From Desulfobacteraceae bacterium (GTDB lineage: Bacteria; Desulfobacterota; Desulfobacteria; Desulfobacterales; UBA5852), in NCBI GenBank assembly GCA_014237395.1, contig JABZFP010000044.1, forward strand, positions 1 through 64,000: DNA of 64,000 nucleotides. Reading direction: 5' to 3'. The notes beneath the pieces are model-generated. The model ran no database searches and was not told the DNA's origin. It saw only the letters and a list, made by a program, of their open reading frames with translations. This document shows positions 51,077 through 59,333 of this stretch, one piece after another (positions within the stretch are counted from its first letter, which is position 1; each line of letters opens with the position of its first letter). The translations under genes and the position numbers were made by a program.

Positions 51077-51940
51077 ATGACATCAGCGGGCATCGCGATG
51101 GAAAAAAGAGGTCCCCTTGCACTGGTCACGATGAGGCGACCCGAGCGAAAAAATGTTTTCAATCAGGCCATGTTCGAACAACTGGCAAGCATTGCCGGGT
51201 CCTTGCGGCAGGATCCTGAACTGCGTGCCGTGGTTATCGCCGGAGCAGGGCCCGATGCGTTCAGCGCCGGTTTCGATGTCAATCCGGACAATCCCATGGT
51301 GGCCAAGATGGCCGGTGCGATGGAGCGTGGGGATACAGAACCGATCGCGCGATCCATTGAAACCCTCAGGGCGGCAGTGGATGGGTTCGTGACCCTGCCG
51401 GTGCCTGTCATCGCCGCCATCAACGGCCAGGCATTCGGCGGCGGCGCCGAGCTGGCCGTGCGTTGTGACCTGCGCGTCATGGATCCCGGTGCGGAAATTT
51501 GTTTTTCCGAGGTGACACTGGGCCTGATACCCGACTGGGGCGGTGGCGCCACCCTGACCCATCTTGTCGGCGCGGCGGTGGCTGCCGATCTCATTCTGAC
51601 GGCCCGTCGGGTGTCAGCGGATGAAGCCCTGCGATTGGGGCTGGTCAACCGGATCAGCCCTCCGGGCCAAGCCCTGGAGGCCGCCCTGGAAATAGCCGGG
51701 GCGATCATGGGCAACGGACCGCGCGCGGTGCGGAGTGCTTTGAAGGTAATCCGCAACGGCCGTGACCTTTCCCTGGAGGCAACGCTAGCACTCGAAAAGA
51801 AGACCGCTGTCGAACTGATTGCTTCCGGAGAGTGCCTGCATGGCATCGGGGCATTTTTGAACGGTCAGGTTCCAGATTTTCCGGACGCCCATCGTGAAGA
51901 TTCCGCCGGGCCATCGCTATCAGATTTTGTGTCATTTTAA
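51077..51940 (+). CDS. Enoyl-CoA hydratase/isomerase family protein
   Basis: The gene encodes 287 residues. AAAGGAGG precedes two candidate ATGs at 51071 and 51077. The second has the better spacing. The crotonase oxyanion-hole segments are AFSAGFDV and INGQAFGGGAELAVRCDLRV, with EVTLGLIPDWGGGATLTHLV following. The catalytic acid position (near EVTLGLIPDWGG) has Asp rather than the usual Glu, so the reaction may differ. It is divergent from the GntR gene and shares its control region, which links it to the glycyl-radical module. Confidence 0.8.
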   Translation: MTSAGIAMEKRGPLALVTMRRPERKNVFNQAMFEQLASIAGSLRQDPELRAVVIAGAGPDAFSAGFDVNPDNPMVAKMAGAMERGDTEPIARSIETLRAAVDGFVTLPVPVIAAINGQAFGGGAELAVRCDLRVMDPGAEICFSEVTLGLIPDWGGGATLTHLVGAAVAADLILTARRVSADEALRLGLVNRISPPGQALEAALEIAGAIMGNGPRAVRSALKVIRNGRDLSLEATLALEKKTAVELIASGECLHGIGAFLNGQVPDFPDAHREDSAGPSLSDFVSF

Positions 51941-53283
51941 AGCGTATGTATTTCCCAGGACCCAGGTAAATCGCAGATGCCTTTGTGGGAAGCAGGAAGC
52001 CCGTGGCGTTTGCGCGGTAAAATTTCAATTCGGCTGATTTTGGGTTCATTCCATATGGGCTGAAGTTTATCGCCGAGGTTTTCGTTTGGGTCGGCTTTTG
52101 GCAAATCCTGGCGCAACACCATAAACAACTGGAAGCCGATAACATAATGCCCTTGCGCTATTGAGAGCCGGATCCGGTTCAATAATCGAAATTGAGCATT
52201 TTTTTTAAGGCTCTTTGGTTCAAGAATGCCATTGTGAAGTGAATTCTTTCCGTGGATTAGCTTCCCGTATTGATCGGATATACGGATTTCCGCAACCGGC
52301 AGGCCAATTGGAGCGGCGGTTTGAAACTCGAAAAATAAGTAGGCTTGGTCACCCTGAAAAAATTGGTTGCAAGGACGATGGGCCCGGTCCGTCAAAGCCC
52401 AATCCAGCAATTCGACATACCTCCTTTTTTTCTCAGGGCGCTGCATGGCTTCGTTTTTGCTCGGAGAACAGTGGGATTCACCACCGGCGGAAAGAGCCAA
52501 GGGATTTTGTGAGATATCGACCTCTGACAAGGTCTGAACCGCTTTTCCCTTCCCTTGGATTTCAGCGAATTTTCTAATGGCTTTTTGAGGCGGGCCATCG
52601 AAATGGACTTTTCCTTTTTCCAGAACAAGAACGCGGTCGCAATACTCCTTCACAGTGCTCATATTGTGGGTGACCATTATAATGGTTGTTTCATTTTTGA
52701 TAAGTTCGTTCAGGCGTTCATAGCATTTTTGCCTGAAAAAGATATCACCAACGGCCAGAACCTCATCCAAAATAAGGATATCGCTTTCAAGATACGTAAA
52801 CAGTGCGAATGCCAGTCGCATTCGCATTCCGGTGGAGTAGAGGGCGACCGGCAGGTCGAAAAAATTTCCCAGCTCAGCGAATCTTTCTATTTCGGCAAGA
52901 TACTTTTCCACATATCCGTATGGAAAGCCGAGGAGAACAGCTGTTCTTTTGACGTTTTTACGGCCGCTCAACTGCAGGTTTAAACTGGTCCCAAGGTTGA
53001 AAAGAGAGAGGATTTTACCTTTGCATGCGATTTCTCCTGACGTCGGAGGGATCAAACCGGATATCGCCTTCAATAATGTCGTTTTACCTGCGCCATTCCG
53101 GCCGATGATGCCGATGAACTCCCCGCGCCGAATACGAAAATTTACTCCCTCCAAAGCTCTGTAAGGCATGTGACGTTTAAGCTTGCCGGCGCTCAGCCAT
53201 TCGGTAAGGCGCTGTTTGGGCGTTGCATAAATTTTGTACGCTTTATCTAAACGCGTTACCTCAACGATTATGTCCCGCTTCAT
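51937..53283 (-). CDS. Polysaccharide ABC exporter ATPase (Wzt-like)
   Basis: The gene encodes 448 residues. It has Walker A (GRNGAGKTTLLKAISG), the signature YSTGMRMRLAFALFTY, typical of O-antigen and capsule exporters, and Walker B (DILILDEVLAVGD). The C-terminal 190 residues (from about 260) hold a Wzt-type domain (QAYLFFEFQTAAPIGLPVAE, YGKLIHGKNSLHNG) that recognises the glycan end. The start overlaps the permease stop (4 bases). Its stop overlaps the convergent enoyl-CoA hydratase stop. Confidence 0.88.
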   Translation of the reverse strand: MKRDIIVEVTRLDKAYKIYATPKQRLTEWLSAGKLKRHMPYRALEGVNFRIRRGEFIGIIGRNGAGKTTLLKAISGLIPPTSGEIACKGKILSLFNLGTSLNLQLSGRKNVKRTAVLLGFPYGYVEKYLAEIERFAELGNFFDLPVALYSTGMRMRLAFALFTYLESDILILDEVLAVGDIFFRQKCYERLNELIKNETTIIMVTHNMSTVKEYCDRVLVLEKGKVHFDGPPQKAIRKFAEIQGKGKAVQTLSEVDISQNPLALSAGGESHCSPSKNEAMQRPEKKRRYVELLDWALTDRAHRPCNQFFQGDQAYLFFEFQTAAPIGLPVAEIRISDQYGKLIHGKNSLHNGILEPKSLKKNAQFRLLNRIRLSIAQGHYVIGFQLFMVLRQDLPKADPNENLGDKLQPIWNEPKISRIEILPRKRHGLPASHKGICDLPGSWEIHTL

Positions 53284-54080
53284 AAAGATTCCCTGACATC
53301 ATTTTGCAGTTTGGCATGAACAAGCGCCCCCGTAAGTAGAAGTACGCTGAGCCATCCCATCATGGCCAACCACGTATGAGCGGTTGGCGACGATTGATAA
53401 AGAACGATGTCCTGTACAGATTTTATGAAGACATAAGGCGGATTCAAATAGAGTATTTTCTGCCAGTGGGGAGGAAGAATTGTTTCAGGATAAATAATTG
53501 GGAGGGTCCAGAACCATAGGGGCATCAGGGTCTGGATGATTTCACGAATATCGGGAATAAGGACGCATAGTGGCGCGATCATAAGGTTGAATGTAAACGC
53601 CATTGCCTGGAACAGAATCAAAACGACCGGTAGAATGAAAAGTGTCGGAGACAGTTGGGCGCCAAAGAGTAATACCAGGGGGATGAGAAGCGCATAATAG
53701 ATGAAGCTGACGAGAACGGATGAAATACAAATTTCGGCAATGTGGATTTCAGGCGGGAACGTGGTTTGACCGATCAATGGTGCTTTTTCACGATAGACAA
53801 TGCTGCCTCTCAGAATACAGGAGGCAAACGATCGCCAAACGAAAAGTCCGGAGGATAGGTATAAAATAAAGGGCATGCCTTTTATCGTTCTGGGAAACAG
53901 CCAGGAGAAAATGACGGTATAGACCGTCAATTCAAGTATCGGCTGGCATATATTCCAAAAAATCCCCAAACCTGTACCGGCGTGGCGGTATCTTAGCTCA
54001 TTGAAAGCGTTCCCCCCAATGTAGGCTTGATGAAGATACAGATGTTTGAGTGTATGGAAAGACGGATTAAAAAAGTTCAT
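53280..54080 (-). CDS. Polysaccharide ABC exporter permease (Wzm-like)
   Basis: The gene encodes 266 residues with six helices, typical ABC-2 export layout (RHAGTGLGIFWNICQPILEL, TVYTVIFSWLF, LFVWRSFASCILRG). It partners the ATPase to move lipid-linked glycan across the inner membrane. Confidence 0.85.
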   Translation of the reverse strand: MNFFNPSFHTLKHLYLHQAYIGGNAFNELRYRHAGTGLGIFWNICQPILELTVYTVIFSWLFPRTIKGMPFILYLSSGLFVWRSFASCILRGSIVYREKAPLIGQTTFPPEIHIAEICISSVLVSFIYYALLIPLVLLFGAQLSPTLFILPVVLILFQAMAFTFNLMIAPLCVLIPDIREIIQTLMPLWFWTLPIIYPETILPPHWQKILYLNPPYVFIKSVQDIVLYQSSPTAHTWLAMMGWLSVLLLTGALVHAKLQNDVRESL

Positions 54081-54221
54081 TGTTTACCCATCCAAAAGGA
54101 TCGGACATCATCAGCATCAAACCTCATTTAAATTGTGTTTTGATAAAAAGGACGGCTTAATTGCTGCAGACGGATTGCCATTATTGGATTTGGCCATATC
54201 GCGTAAGGGGTTGTGGAATCG

Positions 54222-56201
54222 TCAACCTTTTAGAGGTCCGAATCGCAAAAACTTGTGATATTGCTCCGCTTTGTTAACATAGGTCTTGGTTTTGTCGCGG
54301 ATCTGTCCATGATCGAGTCGGCCGGTGTTATATTTCCGACGCAGGCGGCTGACTTCTTCTGTCCCTACAAGATCCCACCATTTCTGGGTCTTCTGGTTTT
54401 TGTGGACCCTGAAAGCACCTATGAATCGTTTGAGACGCTTGAAGGTGGCGCCGTGTGCCTGAAAGCGCAACAGCAGTTCCCAATCCATTGCGAATTGATA
54501 CGTTTCGTCGATATATCCGCCGGCTTTTTCCCAGATTGACCGTCTCCAGAACAGTGTTTCCTGTGGGATGTAATCAATGATCCGCAATACGTCATCATCA
54601 TGGGGCGGCATGATCCGACGACCGATTTCCAATCCCTCACGGTTGACGTTGATGCGGTGGCCATAAACAACGTCGACTTCAGGATGACGAAGAAAGAAAT
54701 CGGAAACAAAATTAATGGCCCCGGGAAGCAGCATATCGTCTGAATTCAGCCAAGCCATAATATCGCCGGTACACTTTTGAAACCCTCTATTTAAAGCATT
54801 GGACTGACCTTTATCCACTATTGATTCGAAACAGGCAATCTGCGGCCAATATTTTTCAAGCACTTCTAAAGTATTGTCATCAGAGCCCCCATCCTGAACG
54901 ATATACTCCATACGAGGATAACCCTGGGACAAGACACTATCGACGGTTTTTTCGATGAAATGTCCTTGATTAAACGAAGGGGTTACAACGGATACGATGG
55001 GCAGGGGGTGGCGGGAGGGTGGCGATGTTTTCCGGTATCGTCTGGGAACGGTCACAGGTCTCGGCGGATACTGTTCGAATTGTTCGATTTTGGGGATTGT
55101 GTTGGCCTTGGGGCGAAGCAATCGGGCGAGACGTATGCGAACCCAAACCGGCAGAACAAGGAGGACCAGTCGCTTTGTGAGGTATAATAGAGGGCGTTCT
55201 TGAATGGCGGATAGGGCTTGGATGACGGCTTCCTTGGCAACGAGTTCTTCCTGCTGTTGCGCTATAATGCGCTCCTCTTTGCGAAGATCCTGATTTAAAG
55301 TAGCGCAAAGCACATGGGCCTTTGCGGATTGTTCCAGTTTCTCCCGGTAACGGTAGTTTTCTGTTTTGGCGTTATCTAAATCCCTGTTTACATTTAACAA
55401 ATCTGTGTATAGCTTCTCTAAGTGCAACCGCAAGTCACCTATGACCTCCATGCCGCGTGCATGCCGCTGAGGCGACTCGGTTTTAATTATAGTGACGGCA
55501 GCCGACCGACAATAATCCAAACGATTCATTTCGGCGCCATGGTGTTTCCAGAAAAGGTGATGCAAGCTGTCCGGCATCTCCGAAATCCAACCCGCGTTTT
55601 TTCCCTTTCGAAATGAGTCCGGAGCAATACGATTGAGATGGTGAAAATCCGGCGGCAGTTGATCTGTCAGAGGAGGGCCCGGATCCTGCCCGATTTGCTG
55701 CAGTTTTGTTCTCAGAACACGATAAGGTTCTTTAGCATTGAAAATATGTTCGAACGGCAAAACAGCCGTCGGGGCATGTCGTGTCATCCAGGCCAGACAG
55801 TGGGAACTCCAACCGCCAAAATAGCCCGGGTTAACAATAAGATCCTGCAATGATGTATAAAAATCGCATGGTGAAATCGGACAGGACTGCGCTTCAACGG
55901 CAGAATGTTTATAATGGGCATAGGAAATCAAAGCATCCCGTCCATCCCTTACGATATACAGAGAAGGGGCATCGTCAGCGGGTAACTCGTGGGTTTTTAC
56001 ATAAAAGGTTTCATTCGAAGCTTTCAGCACCTCAAGATTTATGTCTCGTTGGGGGCATCCCAATAGCGGATCTAAGGCTGAATGGCGTGCAAGCTCTTCT
56101 TCCGCGTAATGCGAATGAACGGATATGCCCCAATAATGGTGCAAAAGAAGGCGTACCAATGTATTGCCGGATCTTGGGTAACTGGCTATCCAGATAATCA
56201 T
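54222..56201 (-). CDS. Sulfotransferase-glycosyltransferase fusion
   Basis: The gene encodes 659 residues. The N-terminal 250 residues are a PAPS sulfotransferase: WIASYPRSGNTLVRLL is the 5'-phosphosulfate loop and SLYIVRDGRDALISYAHY the 3'-phosphate site. Residues about 255-330 are coiled coil (NRDLDNAKTENYRYREKLEQ). A family 2 glycosyltransferase starts near 403 (SVVTPSFNQGHFIEKTVDSV) with the WLNSDDM motif (DXD-type). The protein likely adds a sugar and a sulfate to the same glycan. It is divergent from a related sulfotransferase at 56620. Confidence 0.85.
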   Translation of the reverse strand: MIIWIASYPRSGNTLVRLLLHHYWGISVHSHYAEEELARHSALDPLLGCPQRDINLEVLKASNETFYVKTHELPADDAPSLYIVRDGRDALISYAHYKHSAVEAQSCPISPCDFYTSLQDLIVNPGYFGGWSSHCLAWMTRHAPTAVLPFEHIFNAKEPYRVLRTKLQQIGQDPGPPLTDQLPPDFHHLNRIAPDSFRKGKNAGWISEMPDSLHHLFWKHHGAEMNRLDYCRSAAVTIIKTESPQRHARGMEVIGDLRLHLEKLYTDLLNVNRDLDNAKTENYRYREKLEQSAKAHVLCATLNQDLRKEERIIAQQQEELVAKEAVIQALSAIQERPLLYLTKRLVLLVLPVWVRIRLARLLRPKANTIPKIEQFEQYPPRPVTVPRRYRKTSPPSRHPLPIVSVVTPSFNQGHFIEKTVDSVLSQGYPRMEYIVQDGGSDDNTLEVLEKYWPQIACFESIVDKGQSNALNRGFQKCTGDIMAWLNSDDMLLPGAINFVSDFFLRHPEVDVVYGHRINVNREGLEIGRRIMPPHDDDVLRIIDYIPQETLFWRRSIWEKAGGYIDETYQFAMDWELLLRFQAHGATFKRLKRFIGAFRVHKNQKTQKWWDLVGTEEVSRLRRKYNTGRLDHGQIRDKTKTYVNKAEQYHKFLRFGPLKG

Positions 56202-56619
56202 AGATTCCTCGCACCATTGCAGGTCGCATCACGTCGGCGCTGGTCGGCATTAGGCCCTGTCGCCATTTGAAATGCCGGCAAATCGGTTGCCAGTTTCATA
56301 GGATAGCGTGTGGCGGTCGCAGCATTGCGCATATCGAGGGTACTATTTCGACGGGATTACCAGCGGGTAAATTTTAATACGATTTTTGCCTTTATCGATG
56401 CCTACACTGCCTTGAAATGCCTGTCTTGTGCCTGTATTGCACTGTATCGAGGGATTTATCGGTTTGCCACCAGGATGTCAATTTGAACTTTTTTGCATTT
56501 ATATGATAAAGGGGGGCTCCCCAACGATCGCGCGACTGTTGGGCCTTGATGCTCGGTGTCGCGACAGGGCGCAATTGCTCTATTTAAGTTTATCAACCTG
56601 TTTGGACTGAAAACCTCTT
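56202..56619. other. Intergenic region between divergent sulfotransferase genes
   Basis: These 418 AT-rich bases should hold promoters for both directions. I see no strong promoter pair, terminator or palindrome. Confidence 0.35.
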
Positions 56620-57495
56620 ATGATTGTATGGTTAGCCTCATACCCGCGGTCCGGGAGCAAGCTCATTAGGGCCGTGCTGCGGCAGACGATGTCATTGGTG
56701 ACCTATTCGGATAATCGCAGCAGGCGGCCATTCGCGATGCAGCCGGGCGATCTTGCCCGGTATTGCGATATACTGGGGCTGCAGGAGAGAGCCGTGCCGT
56801 GGGATCAATTTTACATGGAGGCAACGAAATGCCGCGAAACGTTTTTGGTGAAAACCCATGATCCGCCTCGTGATGACCAACCCGTTATCCACATTGTGCG
56901 GGATGGTCGCCTGGCTTTGCAAAGCTATCTCCTCTTTAACCGTAAGGTTCATTCCCACCACCTGAAAACGTTGTTTGACCTGATTTTGGGGGACGACAGG
57001 TTCGGGGACTGGTCGAAGCATTTTTTTAGCTGGGCCGAACGTCCAAGCGGGCGCTACCTGTTGATACGATTTGAAGATTTGGTCAATCCATCAGACAGCC
57101 TTCTTTGCAATATCGCCACTTTTATTCAGTACAGGGGACCGATTCAAAAATGGCGGAATCCATTTGACGAACTTAAACGAATTGCGCCATGGCAATATGG
57201 AAATGGTGACATAGAATGGCGGCCCAATGAGCTATGGTCGCCCAAGACGTCCTGGGCGTTCTGGATGCTCCATGGGCGATTAATGCGGGCGCTTGGGTAT
57301 GCCACCCATGAAACGGTACGGCAGGAAACGTCGGCGACACCTGCTGGCATGGCCCCGTACTTATTGTCCCGAACGGCCGGATTGCTGGCTAAGATGAATG
57401 AAATGGCACGGATGTGCGAACAAAAGGAAGCCGTTATTCAGGAACTTAAAGCGGAGTGCACCAACAGGCTGGCGTTGATAAAGCGAATTCGGTGA
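56620..57495 (+). CDS. Sulfotransferase domain protein
   Basis: The gene encodes 291 residues. It starts MIVWLASYPRSGSKLIRAVL, which matches the fusion protein's N-terminus, so these are paralogs. The 3'-phosphate-binding motif is IHIVRDGRLALQSYLLF. The C-terminus ends in a short helical tail (KMNEMARMCEQKEAVIQELK). It should transfer sulfate from PAPS to a hydroxyl on a glycan or lipid. It heads a + strand operon with two more sulfotransferases. Confidence 0.8.
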   Translation: MIVWLASYPRSGSKLIRAVLRQTMSLVTYSDNRSRRPFAMQPGDLARYCDILGLQERAVPWDQFYMEATKCRETFLVKTHDPPRDDQPVIHIVRDGRLALQSYLLFNRKVHSHHLKTLFDLILGDDRFGDWSKHFFSWAERPSGRYLLIRFEDLVNPSDSLLCNIATFIQYRGPIQKWRNPFDELKRIAPWQYGNGDIEWRPNELWSPKTSWAFWMLHGRLMRALGYATHETVRQETSATPAGMAPYLLSRTAGLLAKMNEMARMCEQKEAVIQELKAECTNRLALIKRIR

Positions 57496-57507
57496 GCGGG
57501 CTCATTT

Positions 57508-58389
57508 TTGATTGAAATCGATGCCGTGACGTTAATTCCGCTTCGGGAGGAGGTGAACATCAACGCAAAAATTTTTAAGGGCAGGCGCCCAACGGTCTTT
57601 CATGTCACCCATCATAAGGCCGGTTCACAATGGGTAGCAGAGGTGCTGAAGCATGCGGCGGGGTCGCGATTCGTGAAACCGCAATTGAATGTGGGGCACG
57701 TATGCGATCAGCCTATTCGCTTGGGACGAATATACCCGACCGTTTATCTGCCCCGCGAGCGGCTAGATCAATACCTGAAACCCATGCAGACCGGGCGCGA
57801 TTCGTCGCCTCCGTCTTTAAAAACCTATCATCGACTCTTGCGCACCATGTTATCTTTCCAAACCATGCGGTCCCCTGTTATCCGATTTGTCGTCATACGC
57901 GATTTAAGGGATACGCTCATTTCACTCTACTACAGCAGCCGCTACAGCCACCCCCTGCTGAAGGAGAGGGTTGCCAAACGGAGAGAACTTCTTAAAGGAC
58001 TGGAAAAAGAAGACGCCCTCATCTACCTGATCCAGGGCGCTTTGAAACGGCAAGCCCATCTGCAAATGTCCTGGATTGAATCCACGCGGGATTTTTTGCT
58101 TGTTCGGTATGAAGATCTGTTGGCGAATGAATTTGATATGTTTAGAAAAATCATCGACTATTGTGAAATGCCCGTCAGCAGCGAACGACTTTACGAAATT
58201 GTAAATGGAAATTCGTTCGAAAATTTTACCGGTCGGAAAAGAGGGGATGAAGATGTCTATTCCCACCAGCGCAAAGGCATTGCAGGAGACTGGCGCAATC
58301 ACTTTACCGACAGAATAAAGAAGATTTTCAAGCAAAAATGGGGCGAGGTCCTGATTAAAACGGGCTATGAACAAGATCTGAACTGGTAG
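57508..58389 (+). CDS. Sulfotransferase domain protein (second type)
   Basis: The gene encodes 293 residues. It opens with TTG, 12 bases after the previous stop. The PAPS loop is HHKAGSQWVAEVLKHA, and the 3' site is FVVIRDLRDTLISLYYSS. The C-terminus GDWRNHFTDRIKKIF is shared with the next gene, so these two are tandem duplicates. They probably act on related acceptor positions. Confidence 0.8.
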   Translation: MIEIDAVTLIPLREEVNINAKIFKGRRPTVFHVTHHKAGSQWVAEVLKHAAGSRFVKPQLNVGHVCDQPIRLGRIYPTVYLPRERLDQYLKPMQTGRDSSPPSLKTYHRLLRTMLSFQTMRSPVIRFVVIRDLRDTLISLYYSSRYSHPLLKERVAKRRELLKGLEKEDALIYLIQGALKRQAHLQMSWIESTRDFLLVRYEDLLANEFDMFRKIIDYCEMPVSSERLYEIVNGNSFENFTGRKRGDEDVYSHQRKGIAGDWRNHFTDRIKKIFKQKWGEVLIKTGYEQDLNW

Positions 58390-58501
58390 AGTTGCTTGAA
58401 CCGGACTCCGGAACGCCGGTTATGAGTGCGAGGCTAAACGTCATAAGCGGCGCTGAAGCCGGTTTCGGAGGATATAGATTGTATGAGATGCATTTAGCGT
58501 A

Positions 58502-59305
58502 TTGACATTGATATCGAGCGTATTTTTCATATCACACCACAACGCAGGGTCCCAATGGGTAGCCGATATATTATGTGAAAGTGCCCCGGCCCGCTTTGTT
58601 TCACGACCAGACGGCACGGCCCACTTTTTTTCCACCCCCCTTGAGGCTGGCCGCATTTATCCAAAGTTATACATCACCAAATCCGAATTTGAAATCGTGA
58701 CAGCATCACCGGGCCGACCCTGGCGAATGACGGCGCGCTATATGCTGCGCCGGCCTTCGGCCTATTTCAAAAATACGATCACCTTCAAGCTGAAACGTCA
58801 TCCAATCCGAAAATTGATTGTCATCCGGGACCCACGTGATTGCCTGGTATCGTTGTGTTTCAACTTCAAATATGGTCCGGCAAGCCAATGGGATACCCCC
58901 TGGCGATCGATCCTTGCCGATGTCCACAAAGAGCAAGGGCTGCTCAGAATGATGCATCTTGTCGCACGCACAGTTGAAATTCAGCAATCCTGGTTGAAAG
59001 CGCCGCAAACCCTGCTGGTCCGCTATGAGGACCTTATCGCAGATCCCCATTCGGTTTTTGACGGTATCATGGATTACTGCCGTTTGAAGGTCAGTCCGCA
59101 GACGCTGCGTAAGATTGTTGAACGAAATGACTTTGAAAAGATTACAGGAAGAAAACCCGGTCAGGAAGATTTGAGGGCCCAGCTGCGAAAGGGGGTTGCT
59201 GGAGACTGGCGAAATCATTTTTCGGTTACGGTGAAGGATGTATTTAAACAGCAGTTTGGAAATGCTTTGGTGAATGCGGGATATGAAGACGATTTCGAGT
59301 GGTAA
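58502..59305 (+). CDS. Sulfotransferase domain protein (second type, duplicate)
   Basis: The gene encodes 267 residues from a TTG start. The 5' loop is SHHNAGSQWVADILCESA, and the 3' site is LIVIRDPRDCLVSLCFNF. The tail (GDWRNHFSVTVKDVFKQQFG) is homologous to the previous gene. Substrate unknown. It overlaps or abuts the large synthetase gene downstream and may be co-translated with it. Confidence 0.78.
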   Translation: MTLISSVFFISHHNAGSQWVADILCESAPARFVSRPDGTAHFFSTPLEAGRIYPKLYITKSEFEIVTASPGRPWRMTARYMLRRPSAYFKNTITFKLKRHPIRKLIVIRDPRDCLVSLCFNFKYGPASQWDTPWRSILADVHKEQGLLRMMHLVARTVEIQQSWLKAPQTLLVRYEDLIADPHSVFDGIMDYCRLKVSPQTLRKIVERNDFEKITGRKPGQEDLRAQLRKGVAGDWRNHFSVTVKDVFKQQFGNALVNAGYEDDFEW

Positions 59306-59333
59306 ACCAATTCAACATGAAAAAATTTATCGA

